NCBI GenBank assembly: GCA_037349315.1
Contig: JBAIAC010000027.1
Span: forward strand, 18,337,501-18,401,500
Direction: 5' to 3'
Source of the DNA: Chelydra serpentina
Lineage: Eukaryota > Chordata > Testudines > Chelydridae
Length of the DNA stretch: 64,000 nucleotides
Both the position numbers and the translations under genes were made by a program. The notes under the pieces are model-generated. The model made no database searches, had not been told where the DNA came from, and saw only the letters and a program-made list of their open reading frames with translations. Positions 52,867 through 64,000 of the stretch are shown here, one piece after another; positions within the stretch are counted from its first letter, which is position 1; every line of letters starts with the position of its first letter.

Positions 52867-54374
52867 TCTGTGGAGAAAGAAGTAGTTCGGGACTATTTAG
52901 AACAGCTGGACGAGCACAAGTCCATGGGGCCAGATGCGCTGCATCCGAGGGTGCTAAAGGAGTTGGCCGATGAGATTGCAGAGCCATTGGCCATTATCTT
53001 TGACAAATCATGGCAATCGGGGGAGGTCCCGGATGACTGGAAAAAAGCTAATGTAGTGCCCATCTTTAAAAAAGGGAAGAAGGAAGATCCGGGGAACTAC
53101 AGGCCAGTCAGTCTCACCTCAGTCCCTGGAAAAATCATGGAACAGGTCCTCAAGGAATCAATTCTGAACCACTTAAAGGAGGGTAAAGTGATCAGGAACA
53201 GTCAGCATGGATTCACCAAGGGCAAGTCATGCCTGACTAACCTAATTGCCTTCTATGATGAGATAACTGGCTCTGTGGATGAGGGGAAAGCAGTGGATGT
53301 GCTATTTCTTGACTTGAGCAAAGCTTTTGATACAGTCTCCCACAGTGTTCTTGCCAGCAAGTTAAAGAAGTATGGGCTGGATGAATGGACGGTAAGGTGG
53401 ATAGAAAACTGGCTGGATGGTCGTGCTCAACGGGTAGTGATCAATGGCTCCATGTCTAGTTGGCAGCCGGTATCAAGTGGAGTGCCCCAAGGGTCGGTGC
53501 TGGGGCTGGTTTTGTTCAATATCTTCATTAACGATCTGGAGGATGGTGTGGACTGCACCCTTAGCAAGTTTGCAGAGGACACTAAACTGGGAGGAGTGGT
53601 TGATACGCTGGAGGGTAGGGACAGGATACACAGGGACCTAGACAAATTAGAGGATTGGGCCAAAAGAAATCTGATGAGGTTCAACAAGGACAAGTGCAGA
53701 GTCCTGCACTTAGGACGGAAGAATCCCATGCACTGCTATAGACGAGGGACCGAATGGCTGGGCAGCAGTTCTGCAGAAAAGGACCTAGGGGTTACAGTGG
53801 ACGAAAAACCTGAATATGAGTCAACAGTGTGCCCTTGTAGCCAAGAAGGCTAACGGCATTGTGGGCTGTATAAGTAGGGGCATTTCCAGCAGATCGAGGG
53901 ATGTTATTATTCCCCTCTATTCGGCACTGGTGAGGCCTCATCTGGAGTACTGTGTCCAGTTTTGGGCCCCACACTACAAGAAGGATGTGGATAAATTGGA
54001 AAGAGTCCAGCGGAGGGCAACAAAAATGATTAGGGGGCTGGAGCACATGACTTATGAGGAGAGGCTGAGGGAACTGGGATTGTTTAGCCCGCAGAAGAGA
54101 AGAATGAGGGGGGGATTTGATAGCTGCTTTCAACTACCTGAAAGGGAGTTCCAAAGAGGATGGATCTAGACTGTTCTCAGTGGTAGAAGATGACAGAACA
54201 AGGACTAATGGTCTCAAGTTGCAGAGGGGGAGGTTTAAGTTGGAGATTAGGAAAAACTTTTTCACTAGTAGGGTGGTGAAGCATTGGAATGGGTTACCTA
54301 GGGAGGTGGTGGAATCTCCTTCCTTAGAGGTTTTTAAGGTCAGGCTTGACAAAGCCCTGGCTGGGATGATTTAG
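52867..54374 (+). pseudogene. CR1 ORF2 relic: reverse transcriptase and C-terminus
   Basis: From 52867 the frame encodes [17 protein letters not shown], then [32 protein letters not shown] (motif A, about 53315-53350), [11 protein letters not shown] (motif B, about 53473-53505) and FAEDTK (motif C, 53569-53586). The first aspartate of the usual FADD is glutamate (codon 53575-53577). A +1 frameshift near 53812 follows. A second, in a G7 run at 54108-54114, can be seen by comparison with the G6 run of the intact copy at 50189-50194. The C-terminus then ends DKALAGMI at about 54372. No endonuclease domain is present. The enzyme cannot be active. Confidence 0.93.
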
Positions 54375-54452
54375 TTGGGGTTGGTCCTGCTATGGAGCAG
54401 GGGGTTGGACTAGATGACCTCCTGAGGTCCCTTCCAACCCTGAGATTCTATG
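52867..54452 (+). mobile_element. CR1 LINE, 1.6 kb, 5' truncated
   Basis: A CR1 copy running from the start of the RT domain to the terminal hairpin and a very short 'attctatg' tail. A 14-bp sequence, aaggggtagagacc, lies at both 52853-52866 and 54453-54466. That fits a target-site duplication, except that weak CR1 similarity seems to continue upstream of the first copy. It is one of the two longest CR1 copies here and the reference for seeing the inversion in the copy at 56749-58675. Confidence 0.95.
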
Positions 54453-54469
54453 AAGGGGTAGAGACCACA

Positions 54470-55403
54470 TGGAAATATCCTTTGAGCAACTCGGAGGGAT
54501 TGATGCAGATCTGAGCCTGTGTAACAAACGGTCATTGCAGACACAGCGTCTGTCTGTCAGCGGGGAATCAAACCCGGGGTCTTCAGCCATAAACGCACAG
54601 GCCTCTGGCACTGCAGCTGAAGGAGAATTCCGCGAGCAGAGAAAGCAGCAAGATGTAGTTACCGAGATCAGCCACTAAAGGGAGACAGGGTCACATACAC
54701 TGGGGCTTGGGTTACCATTCAACCAGCCGGCCACAAACGGGGATTGGCCCCCATCTCCTCTTTCCTTGTAGCTAGATGGGGTCTGGGAATTGTTTTCTGA
54801 GACCCACTGGTCTGGGTCATTGTATAATATTACACATGGCTTAGGGGCGTGGTAAGGGGACACAGAGCCTTTCACCCCCTCACCCCGGACGGTAGTGACA
54901 GCAAGTTCTTAGTATTTGCTGAGCACCCAACAAAACCCGGAGATGGAGACCCATTGCTCTGACGAGCATCCCATCTGAGCCAGACAAAGGAGACCGGCTG
55001 CGCTGTTGACTCCACTCTTGAAGAGGGCCTTCAGGAAGGAGGTGAACGAGAAGGGGGTAGTGGCTTGACAAACCAAGCTTGGGAGAGCCTCCCATTCAAG
55101 CTGTCAAAGCTGATGGTGGTTGAGTGGCCTACAGAGAGAGGATTCGTGGTCTCGCTCCAGCCCCTAGAGGATCCCCAGGCTCTCATGAACCCCGCCCCCA
55201 CACCAGTGCTGGGCCTGTACACCCTATCACAAGGTGCCATAAAGTTGATTTTTATGAACTGGAAATGGCTTCCTGGGTCCAGCTCTGAATAGCTACAAAG
55301 CGTTAAAGAGAAAGATGTGTGTTTATGGAGATACAGTCCAGGCTAGCCCTGCTCCGTGAGGATGCCCTTTGTTTCCAGCCACCTTAAAGTCACTACTTAT
55401 TAG
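54470..55403. other. No gene recognised
   Basis: 54545-54605 has a tRNA-like block on the minus strand ('ggggaatcaaacccggggtc'), probably an old SINE head. The remainder is unassigned. Confidence 0.35.
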
Positions 55404-55760
55404 ACTCATAGACTTTAAGGTCAGAAGGGACCATTATGATCATCTAGTCTGACCTCCTGCACAATGCAGGCCACAGAATCTCACCCTCCCACTCCTGGAA
55501 TAATCCTCTCACCTATGTTTCAGCTATTGAAGTCCTCAAATCATGGTTTAAAGACTTCAAGATGCAGAGAATCCTCCAGTAAGTGACCCGTGCCCCATGC
55601 TGCAGAAGAAGGCGAAAAACCTCCAGGGCCTCTGCCAATCTACCCTGGAGGAAAATTCCTTCCCGACCCCAAATATGGTGATCAGCTAAACCCCGAGCAT
55701 GTGGGCAAGACTCACCAGCCAGACACCCAGGAAAAAGTTCTCTGTAGTAACTTTAACATC
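55404..55760 (-). mobile_element. CR1 LINE 3' UTR fragment (gaccattatgatcatctag subfamily)
   Basis: Starts with the complementary terminal block 'tcatagactttaaggtcaga', 'agggaccattatgatcatct', then 'gaagtcctcaaatcatggtt', 'tccttcccgaccccaaatat' and 'ggtgatcagctaaaccccga'. It is the reference copy for the fragments at 5735, 12507, 18888 and 20738. No coding part. Confidence 0.85.
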
Positions 55761-56748
55761 CCATCATTACTTCTGTGGTAACCTCTAAGGATGCCAATCA
55801 GGGAGCGTGCTAGACCCTGTCCACATACACAAAGACACCCCCTGCCTCACTGTTTGTTCCCCAGCACGGAGGTAGTGAATCACAGCATCCATGTCGTCAG
55901 CTAAGCAAGTTCTGCTCCTGGTCCCCATCCCCTGAACCCATCAGCAGCCCCTCAGTCATTGGCCAGAAGGGTTTGCGAACGAGCAGTGACAGACGATTTG
56001 ATCCCAATCCGTCCCACAGACAACAGCCGCCGCCTCCAAGGGCTAAAATCCCAAGAAGCCCAGACTCGGCTCTGAAGCTTTGTCTCCAAGAAAAGGCTTT
56101 GGGATTCCAGCCATGTAGAGTTACACATTAAATCTCTAGGAAGATGATTCAGTCATCAGCTATTTTTCCAGCGGCATCTATCTCCAAGACACTGTACAAT
56201 TAACAGACTCCGTTCTCTAGAGGAACCGGGAGCGGGAACAGAAGGTCAGCACTGCCTCAGAACACGCTCCTTTGGATGCGTTTTAATCTCCGCGGTCGCA
56301 GGGAAACAATACAATGCTTTCAATGGAATTTGTCTGTAGAGCAAGGCTGACAGCGACACACAACTGGATGCTGCTTATGCAAACGAAAAGCAGGGTGGGG
56401 GAAAAAAAAGAGACGTCACCATGAGGATGAAAGAGCCATAGATCCATTGAAATGATCTCTCACAAAACTCACAGCCCCTTTTATTCTAAGTAGGTTTTTA
56501 AACTGCGTTCTTCACCCTAGTATCTGAGTGCCTTCCAGTCGTGCATTCAGCAACATGCCTACACATCTGACACGTTTGTTCTCTCGTCCTCTCCCCAGAG
56601 GGAGAAGCACATGGAGTGGCGCATCTTGTTTTGTTATGGTTTTCTTGGGGTTGTTATACAAGTACATTCGTTGCTCTGTATCTGTGTTAGAGAAGGCAAG
56701 GTCAGAGAAACACCCCTTGCGCTTGGAGCAAAAATTTTGATGGTCCTT
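55761..56748. other. No gene recognised; several repeat-free blocks
   Basis: 56090-56500 is AT-richer and repeat-free ('gaagatgattcagtcatcag', 'gtaggtttttaaactgcg'). A 'cctagtatctgagtgccttc' repeat scrap lies near 56516. No exon is recognised. Confidence 0.35.
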
Positions 56749-58675
56749 AGAATCATAGAAGATTAGGGTTGGAAGAGACGTCAGGAGGTCATCTAGTCCA
56801 ACCCCCTGCTCAACACCAACACCAACCCCAACTAAATCATCCCAGGCAGGGCTTTGTCAAGCAAAACCTTAAAAACCTCTAAGGAAGGAGATTCCACCAC
56901 CTCCCTACGTAACCCATTCCAGTGCTTCACCACCCTCCTAGTGAAATAGTGTTTCCTAATATCCAACCTAGACCTCCCCCACTGCAACTTGAGACCATTG
57001 CTCCTTGTTCTGTCATCTGCCACCACTGAGAACAGCCGAGCTCCATCCTCTTTGGAACCCCCCTTCAGGTGGTTGAAGGCTGCTCTCAAATCCTCCCTCA
57101 CTCTACTCTTCTGCAGACTAAAGACCAGTTTCCTCAGCCTCTCTTCATAAGTGATGTGCCCCAGCCCCCTAATCATTTTCATTGCCCTCCACTGGACTCT
57201 CTCCAATTTGTGCACATCCTTTCTGTAGTGGGGGCCCAAAACTGGACGCAATATTCCAGGTGTGGCCTCACCAGTGCCGAATAGAGGGGAATAATCACTT
57301 CCCTCGATCTGCTGGCAATGCTCCTACTAATGTAGCCCAATATGCCATTAGCCTTCTTGGCAACAAGGGCACACTGTTGTTTCGTATCCAGCTTCTTGTC
57401 CACTGTAATCCCCATGTCCTTTTCTGCAGAACTGCTGCTTAGCCAGTCGGTCCCCAGCCTATAGCAGTGCATGGGATTCTTCCATCTTAAGTGCAGGACT
57501 CTGCATGTATCCTTATCCTTAACCTCAGATTTCTTTTGGACCGATCTTCCAATTTGTCTAGGTCACTCTGGAGCCTATCCCTACCCTCCAGCGTATCTAA
57601 CTCCCCCCCATCTTAGTGTCATCCGCAAACTTGCTGAGGATGCAATCCATCCCATCATCCAGATCATTAATGAAGATGTTGATTAACGGCTCGATATCTA
57701 GTTGGCAGCCAGTATCAAGCGGAGTGCCCCAGGGGTGGGTCCTGGGGCTGGTATTGTTCACTACCCATTGAGCCCAACAATCTAGCCAGCTTTCTATCCA
57801 CCGTATAGGCCATTCATCCAATCCATACTTTAACTTGGGAGTACTATGGGAGATCGTATCAAAAGCTTTGCTAAAGTTAAGATATATCACATCCACTGCT
57901 TTCCCCATAGCCACAGAGCCAGTTATCTCATCATAGAGGGCAATCAGGTTGGTCAGGCATGACTTGCCCTTGGTGAATCCATGTTGACTGCTCCTGATCA
58001 CCTTCCTCTCCTCCAAGGGCTTCAAAATGGATTCCTTGAGGACCTGCTCCATGATTTTTCCAGGGACTGAGGTGAGGCTGACTGGTCTGCAGTTCCCTGG
58101 ATTCTCCTTCTTCACTTTTTTAAAGATGGGCACTATATTTGCCTTTTTCCAATTGCCACGAGTTTTCAAAGATAATGGCCAATGGCTCTGCAATCACATC
58201 AACCAACTCCCTCAGCACCCTCGGATGCATTAGATCCATGGGCTTGTGCACGTCCAGCTTTTCTAAATAGTCCTTAACCTGTTCTTTCACCACTGAGGGC
58301 TGCTCACCTCCTCCCCATACTGTGCTGCACAGTGCAGCAGTCTGGGAGCTGACCTTGTCTGTGAAGACCGAGGGGGGTGGGGGGGCAAGAGCATTGAGTA
58401 CTTCAGCTTTTTCCACATCATCAGTCACTAGGTCGCCTCCCCCATTCAGTAAGGGGCCCACACTTTCCCTGATCTCCTTGTTGCTAACATACCTGTAGAA
58501 ACCCATCTTGTTACCCTTCACATCCCTTGCTAGCTGCCACTCCAATTGTGCCTTGGCCTTCCTGATTACACCCCTGCATGCTCGAGCAATATGTTTATAC
58601 CTCCCTAGTCATCTGTCCAAGTTTCCACTTCTTGTAAGCTTCCTTTTTGTGTTTAAGCTCAACCAAGATTTCTCC
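56749..58675 (-). mobile_element. CR1 LINE, 1.9 kb, 5' truncated, with internal inversion
   Basis: Minus-strand copy from 'gagaaatcttggttgagctt' (about 58672) to the 'catagaatc'-type tail at 56749. It reaches further 5' than the copy at 52867. A possible 5-bp duplication, tcctt (56744-56748 and 58673-58677), is weak evidence. The 80 bp at 57681-57760 are inverted relative to the rest. A small deletion has altered the 'caaagcaggaccaac' part of the tail near 56812. Confidence 0.95.
56832..58545 (-). pseudogene. CR1 ORF2 relic with 80-bp inversion
   Basis: Minus-strand pieces in order: [20 protein letters not shown] near 58490; [12 protein letters not shown] near 58160; [20 protein letters not shown] near 58110; YLNFSKAFDTISHS near 57870; then the inverted block in place of motif B; NIFINDLDDGMDCILSKFAD and FADDTKMGG near 57620; KKANGILGYISRSIASRSRE near 57340; and the C-terminus ending at 56832. 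Motif C keeps FADD, but motif B is destroyed by the inversion and there are several frameshifts. Confidence 0.92.
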
Positions 58676-59339
58676 TTGCGCGACGACGGCTGTCTCGGAG
58701 ACACACCGGGGACCTCCAGAAGCAAAGCTACAGCTTGAACAAAAGCTCTCGAACTTGGGCTGTAACAGCCTCAGATCAGCTGCGGCCCACGCCCCAGCAG
58801 GTTACGCGTGCGTTTTAGAGCGTAGCCGTCTGGCTGTAGCATCTTGTTTTAGCAGAACTATGCAGGGATGCTACTCATTGTAATACTCTGAAGCTACTGC
58901 CCTCCCATTACCCCAGGCATACACCAATTAAAACAGCACTGGCTTGCCCATGGTGTCTGGCCTAAGGACCCCTGCAGTTATTCAGTGACCCGTTCAGCAT
59001 GATGTCTGATGCAGGCTCAGCCACGAGAAGTTAGAAGCAGCATCTCAGCAGAGGATACACCAGCCTTGCAGACAAGAATCCAGACAAGCCTTTTGAGCCA
59101 TTCATCAAAGCGCTGGCAGCAGTTCCAATTTAAAGGCAGGGGCAAGAACAATAAATATTGAGCAGAGAGAGATCACCCAGAGCCAGAGCATTTTAATAAA
59201 TAAAGAGTTGCCTTTAAAAAAAACCAAAACACACCTGTACCACTCTATAGAATAAAAATCAGATCTGGCTGGCTGGTCAGCGTCCAAGTGGCTTCCTGCT
59301 GAGCTGATCCGGACATGCCAGACGCCAGCCAAAAGCTCA
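58676..59339. other. No gene recognised
   Basis: Unassigned; no repeat recognised. Confidence 0.3.
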
Positions 59340-59485
59340 TGAGCTGTTGGAGTCAAGAAGTCACTTGGTCTCTCTGTGCCTCAGTTTCCCATGTGAATGA
59401 TGCCGTATTGCCTGGCTCTGCTCCACAGGGATGTTGGGAGAGTGCTCAGATGCTATGGTAATTTGGGCCCTATAAGTAGCCCAAG
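59340..59485 (+). repeat. MIR-like SINE, sense
   Basis: 'agaagtcacttggtctctct', 'gtgcctcagtttcccatgtg', 'aatgatgccgtattgcctgg', 'gtgctcagatgctatggtaa'. CORE and post-CORE parts. Confidence 0.65.
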
Positions 59486-61549
59486 CAACGTTCCCTTTTG
59501 ACTCACCTTCCCCTAGCTCCTTGCCTTTCATTTACCTGTGCCATAATTTTGTCCTTCCCTTTGTCCGGAAGGAAGATCTGCAGCTGGGCCTAAGGTCAGC
59601 CAGCAAACCATGGCTGAAGCCCCTAACAGGCCAGATCGCCCGAGCCGCATGGCTCACACTGCTCCTAAGGCCTCGCAGCAGCACTTGGCCATTGGCTGTT
59701 CAATGCTCACACCCGAAGCCGGGATAGCTCCGGGGCCTGCCTTGCTCCGGCCTTGCTCCAGTTTCTGACTCCTCATTCTGGACTCCGGCTCCAACCGATA
59801 GGCCTGACTGTCCCTGCTCCGACCACTAGGCCTGACCCCTCATGCCCCAGTCCATGACGCTTTCATAACCATAATCAATTCCAGTAAAAGTCTGGTCAAC
59901 ATTTTCAAATCTGGGCGCTTAAAGTGAGTCTCACTCCAGACTAAGGCACCTGCACAAAAGGGGCCTGGCTCCCAGAAGCCCTGAGCCCCCACAGCTCTCC
60001 TTGGCTTCGCTCAGCCCCGAGAGTCTCAAGCCACTGCTGCAAAGGGCCCGGATTGCAAGAAGTGGCTGGTGATTTGGGCCCGATGCCCCTTCCGGGGGGC
60101 TGGTTTTCAGCACGCGCCCTCCAGAGATCTGGCCCTGCTAAAGGGTCACAGGTTGGGTGCCCCAAAATTAAGGCATCTGATTTGAAATATCTTAGCCAAG
60201 CTGCTTAAATAGAACTTGGTTACCCTGAAGTTCACCTCCCACATAGCAGTTTTGCCTGCCTGGGTCTTTATAATGCCCCATCACCCTGGTATCAGACCAG
60301 CGGGGGAGCTTTCTGCCTTCAGAAGAACCATGGGGCCACGGGTGTGGCACAGAGCTCAGCCATCCGCCGGGAGAAGCTCCAGACAGAGCCACTCTAGACG
60401 CATTTTACATTCACATCACTGTGTCTGGCCAAGGGGAGAACCCGAGAGGTCAGCTGGACCAGGATACGCCTCATCCTCGCATGACGCCACAGGGCGGGTT
60501 TGCGTAGGGACTGAACCCGAGGCCTACAGACGCGAACCGCTATTGGTGAACCACAGAACCAGCTGGGGATGCAAAGCGCCGTATGCCCAGTCCAGCCCCT
60601 GGAGGGAGACAGAGCCACCGATGTTAGTGCAGGTCACGCTTGTGCTAGAGTCGAGACTGGCTAGCTACTAAATGGAGAGGTGAACCAATCAGAGCGCAGT
60701 AAAATAGAAACCATGGCAACAGCAACATGCGCCCCATCATTACCCCGGCTTTGAACATGCCCCCGTCACCAGAAAAGCGGAGATTGAAGGTGCATTCCCG
60801 CTGTGCATGCGGAAAGGGTGCATTCGATCAGTTACCTGCCACATTAGGAGCAGAGCCCAGAGCATTCGAATGGTTTGATTTGGGCCCGTCGTCGTCTCAT
60901 GGCATTGACGTTATTTATGCTGGGGGAATAGAGGAGCAGATCAGTTATCCCCATCTCACCCCCGGGTGCCGGACAGCCTGTGCGGTAAAACCCCCTGAGC
61001 CAGGAGAGGGCTGACTGTTGATTGCCATGGCAAAGGGCGAAGCAGAGTCAAATGCATGGAAAATTCAGCACCATCAGTTCCAAGCGGTCAGAACTCATGA
61101 ATCATGAGGTATTACAAGTGATCTTTTTAGATTATTTGCCTTCTTGGTCTTCAGCCTTTAGGAGTCACATGTTCCAGCTTTTCCCCACAACCAGGGAGGC
61201 TGGAACTTTTTTACTGGAAACGAAAGCCAAGATTGGCACATAATCCCCTGACTCCAGGCCCTGGGGCTTTAAGGAAGAAATGACACCAAATCTCATGAGA
61301 CTCGTGAGTTGGTATTTAACAAGCAACAAGAATTTGTCTGAGGGTCTTGTGCCTTCCAGCCAGAGGGATCCTAAAGCATCTGCTAGCCCTGCGATATCCA
61401 TAGTGATCACTTCGCTCCCCCACTACCAAGCAGCATCCCCCTCTGGGGCAAAAGGCAGCAGCTGTTTCACCTTGAGAACGCTAATTGAATACCTGGCCTT
61501 GTATCTCAAGATCATGCGGCTGAAGCCAAGAAAGAGCTAGTACATTGAT
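59486..61549. other. No gene recognised; foldback and tRNA-like scraps
   Basis: 60050-60180 carries diverged foldback text ('ggctggttttcagcacgcgc', 'gggtgccccaaaattaaggc'). 60490-60560 is tRNA/MIR-like in antisense ('gggactgaacccgaggccta'). Frames here are short and unsupported. Confidence 0.35.
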
Positions 61550-61725
61550 GGACTAATACATAGAACTGTGTGTTGGGGACCAGGGATCTAGTCCTAATTG
61601 TGCCCCAAACTTTCTGGGTGCCCTTGGACAAGTCCCTTCACCCTCTTGGTGCCTCAATGTCTCCATCCGTAAACTGGAGGACATGATCCCTACCTCCCAG
61701 GTGGGTGGCTTAATTCCTTCTCTTC
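61550..61725 (+). repeat. MIR-like SINE, sense
   Basis: 'ggatctagtcctaattgtgc', 'gtgcccttggacaagtccct', 'ggtgcctcaatgtctccatc', 'cgtaaactggaggacatg'. Well ordered. Confidence 0.65.
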
Positions 61726-63851
61726 ACAAAGAGCATGGAGATCCTGGGTTAGCGGTTCTCTCTGCTGCTCGGATGGCAGCTATGAGCCACGGACTCCTGG
61801 ATCTATCCCCCACTTCACCCCTCTTCTGCCCTCGCCCTTGAGTGGCCAAATTTAAGCCCTTCGGCCTCTTGTTGCTCAATTCCAGTTTGGGACTGAGCAG
61901 GTCTCTCTCTCTCTCCCGTTCTCTGTCTCCTGCTGTGCAGCTCCTTTGATCTGCCTCAGGACAGACCATTCACAAAGTTCCCTTCATCTCAGCCTCCCTT
62001 TGGAGCTTTGCCCCGGGTAATTTGCTCGCGCGCCGTTCGCTCCAACATGCCAAATCCCTGCGACACATCAAAGGGGCCGGAGTTCAAAAGCAGCTGCTCA
62101 AAGAGACCCAGTTTCCTTTAGCAAACCGCTTAAATTCCATTTAAATTATTAGGAAGCAATTTTGCTTGCTTGCCTTCTCCCTTCTGCCGTTCACTAGCAG
62201 GGAAACGAGTGGGGAGGGAGGTTTGTCACAGGTGGAGACGAGAGACCCAGAGGGCGAGGGGGGCTGGGAGGAGAGCAGTGAGGTCCAATGGTGTAAGTGT
62301 GGCGTTGGCATGCAAAACATGGGCATAAATATTGTGGCCCCTTCGGCCCAAGCTGGTGGTCAATATTCTGACTTCCAGGATTGTTTCTGCTGGGAGAAAT
62401 CAGTGAGACGAGCCAGGGGTCTTCCTTGGTGTAGACAAAGGGACTTACACAAAATCCTGCTTCCTTGAATACAGCAGACACAACCAGGAGCAGCAATTTC
62501 CTTGCTCAGAAATCCCCACATCTGCTACTCCAGAGAGCTCTGTGCCCAAGAAGCCACATCTCTGCCTCCTTTCAGGGTCACGCCCACAGCTCCTTCTCCA
62601 GGCTTTCCGCCTCTAACATGCGCAAGCTGCAAAACCCAGATCCTGTGTTCGCAATCCTCAAGTTCACGCCACACAACTCAGCTCTAAGCTTCCATGTGCC
62701 TTGGGCAGTCTCTCCAGTGTTTGTAGCTCTCTGCGCTACATAATGGAGCTTAATTACTCCTCCAGTAGAGGATGAAAGCATATTTGACCATACCCATTAG
62801 ACTTTAACTAGGTCTGTGATTGTCTTTGATTCAAAGACTCACCTGCTGGCAGCCATTAGTACCTTTCCCCAGAACAATACTGGGGGCTAGATTTTCAGAA
62901 GGGCTCAGGGCCAGATTTGCAAGATTTTCAAACGAGCTCACCATCTAATGTGTGTCATTCAGAGCTCTCATTGTGTCATTCAGAGCCCACCCACAAATTA
63001 GGACCTAAACAAAAAAAAAAGTCAAGAATTCCTCCATCCCATATTGGATCGGACACCTCCTGTAGCCGTGGGCGGATCACTTGGAGAAGGAGACAAGAGA
63101 AGAGGAGGAAAGGGAAAAGAAAATCTGAATGAGCGCTAGGAGCCTTTGAGGCTCTGGGTGCGAGTCCTTTATTCCACTTGTTCACCACGGGAGTGGCAGA
63201 GTGACAGAAGCAGGGCTGGCCAGGCTCTCTCTGCAGCCCACACAATCGGATACACTGGAGCAGGGCTGGTGTGCCATCGCCCGGCCTTGGGCCGCAAGTG
63301 AGAGACACTGGCCCCCTCCCTTTGCCCAAGTTGGCACCCGAGGGTCATGTTGCAGGTTCTCTTTGCAACAAGAGGGCTAAAGGCTGAATGGTTTTGAGGA
63401 TTCTGGAGCACAAGGTGGCAGCCCCCCGGAGAACACACCGGTGCCTGGCGCCAGCCCAGTACAACACCCTGATCGGTATCTGCACTGCAAGCCCAGCCCA
63501 GATTCAAGCCGGTGACCTGTGTTGAAAGCGGCTATAACCCACCGCCAAGCCAGCCCCTTCCTAAGGGGAGGTGTTCAGAGCGGGTCTCATTTTTCATACT
63601 CCTGTGGTTTTATTCAGCTTCCATAACTGCCGGGTTTCAGCGAGCGAGTTTCCATACAGCCGAGCTTCCCCGCTACGGACCCAAACAACGGGATGAGCTA
63701 GATAGTGACGTTCTGCTCGGACCCTTTCCAAATCAGGGCTGACTCTTTGGCCATGGTCAGGCTTTATCGAACACGTCCTTGTTAAAGATCTACATCTGTA
63801 GCCACTCACCCCTTGCTTCTGCCGACAGACCCTCGAGCACGGCGCTGGCTT
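61726..63851. other. No gene recognised
   Basis: A short CT run lies at 61903-61916. A foldback scrap ('gggctagattttcagaaggg' with 'agattttcaaacgagctc') lies at 62883-62943. No exon, tRNA or known repeat is recognised in the remainder. Confidence 0.35.
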
Positions 63852-64000
63852 AGAATCATAGAATCATAGAATCTCAGGGTTGGAAGGGACCTTAGGAGGT
63901 CATCTAGTCCAACCCCCTGCTCAAAGCAGGACCAATCCCCAATTTTTGCCCCCGATCCCCAAACGGCCCCCTCAAGGATTGAACTCACAACCCTGGGTTT
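63852..64000 (-). mobile_element. tRNA-derived SINE (tortoise Pol III type), cut by window end
   Basis: The minus-strand tail 'agaatcatagaatcatagaa' starts at 63852, followed by 'ggttggaagggaccttagga' and the body complement 'gatccccaaacggccccctc'. The B-box complement ggattgaactc lies at 63976-63986. The A-box end lies beyond 64000. It is almost identical to 34681-34862. Confidence 0.9.

Noticed and set aside
54545..54605. tRNA-like B box on the minus strand
   Set aside because: No cloverleaf partner or A box at the right distance; more likely an old SINE head than a tRNA gene.
1..64000. CRISPR array, operon, phage or plasmid features
   Set aside because: No regularly spaced direct repeats, ribosome binding sites or dense coding; the DNA is clearly vertebrate nuclear sequence.

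Overview
The window looks like nuclear DNA of a turtle (Testudines). I infer this from its repeats. It carries many 5'-truncated CR1 LINEs of turtle/archosaur type. It has tRNA-headed SINEs whose 3' end matches the CR1 3' end, the architecture of the tortoise Pol III SINE. It also has short hAT-like elements that I remember from turtle genomes. No operon, Shine-Dalgarno or other prokaryotic feature is present. I could not recognise any host protein-coding exon, tRNA, rRNA or known ncRNA. Nearly all open frames are shadows in GC-rich non-coding DNA, and the only recognisable protein relics belong to LINEs. The window is best read as intergenic or intronic DNA.

Layout. 1-4.8 kb: old repeats, a complete solo LTR (2503-3115, 5-bp target duplication) and a hAT-like element (3164-3497, 8-bp duplication). 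5-13.6 kb: CR1 fragments, a SINE (7593-7785), a 400-bp foldback element (7818-8219) and an unusual palindromic insertion (11144-11351) with a perfect 14-bp target duplication. 13.6-22 kb: MIR-like SINEs, a hAT MITE (15599-15722), a minisatellite (19801-20200) directly beside a CpG-dense block, and a long CR1 3' fragment. 22-34 kb: two CR1 fragments, two CpG-dense islands (26.8-27.35 and 29.04-29.46 kb), the second near a good minus-strand splice-donor consensus, a second copy of the hAT MITE (30154-30277), and microsatellites. 34-50 kb: a reverse SINE, older CR1 fragments, a diverged ~100-bp tandem repeat (37850-38125), an L1-like ORF2 N-terminal fragment (42400-43650) and a small CpG-dense patch (47340-47520). 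50-59 kb: three CR1 copies, including the two longest (52867-54452 plus strand; 56749-58675 minus strand). The second contains an 80-bp internal inversion, which the first copy lets one see directly. 59-64 kb: mostly unassigned, ending inside a SINE cut by the window edge.

No gene network can be described. The elements share one logic: CR1 LINEs supply the reverse-transcription machinery, and the SINEs carry the CR1 3' tail that is thought to recruit it. The hAT-like MITEs would have depended on a transposase encoded elsewhere. Candidate host function is limited to the CpG islands and a few AT-richer, repeat-free blocks that could be conserved non-coding elements. Neither can be confirmed from one sequence.
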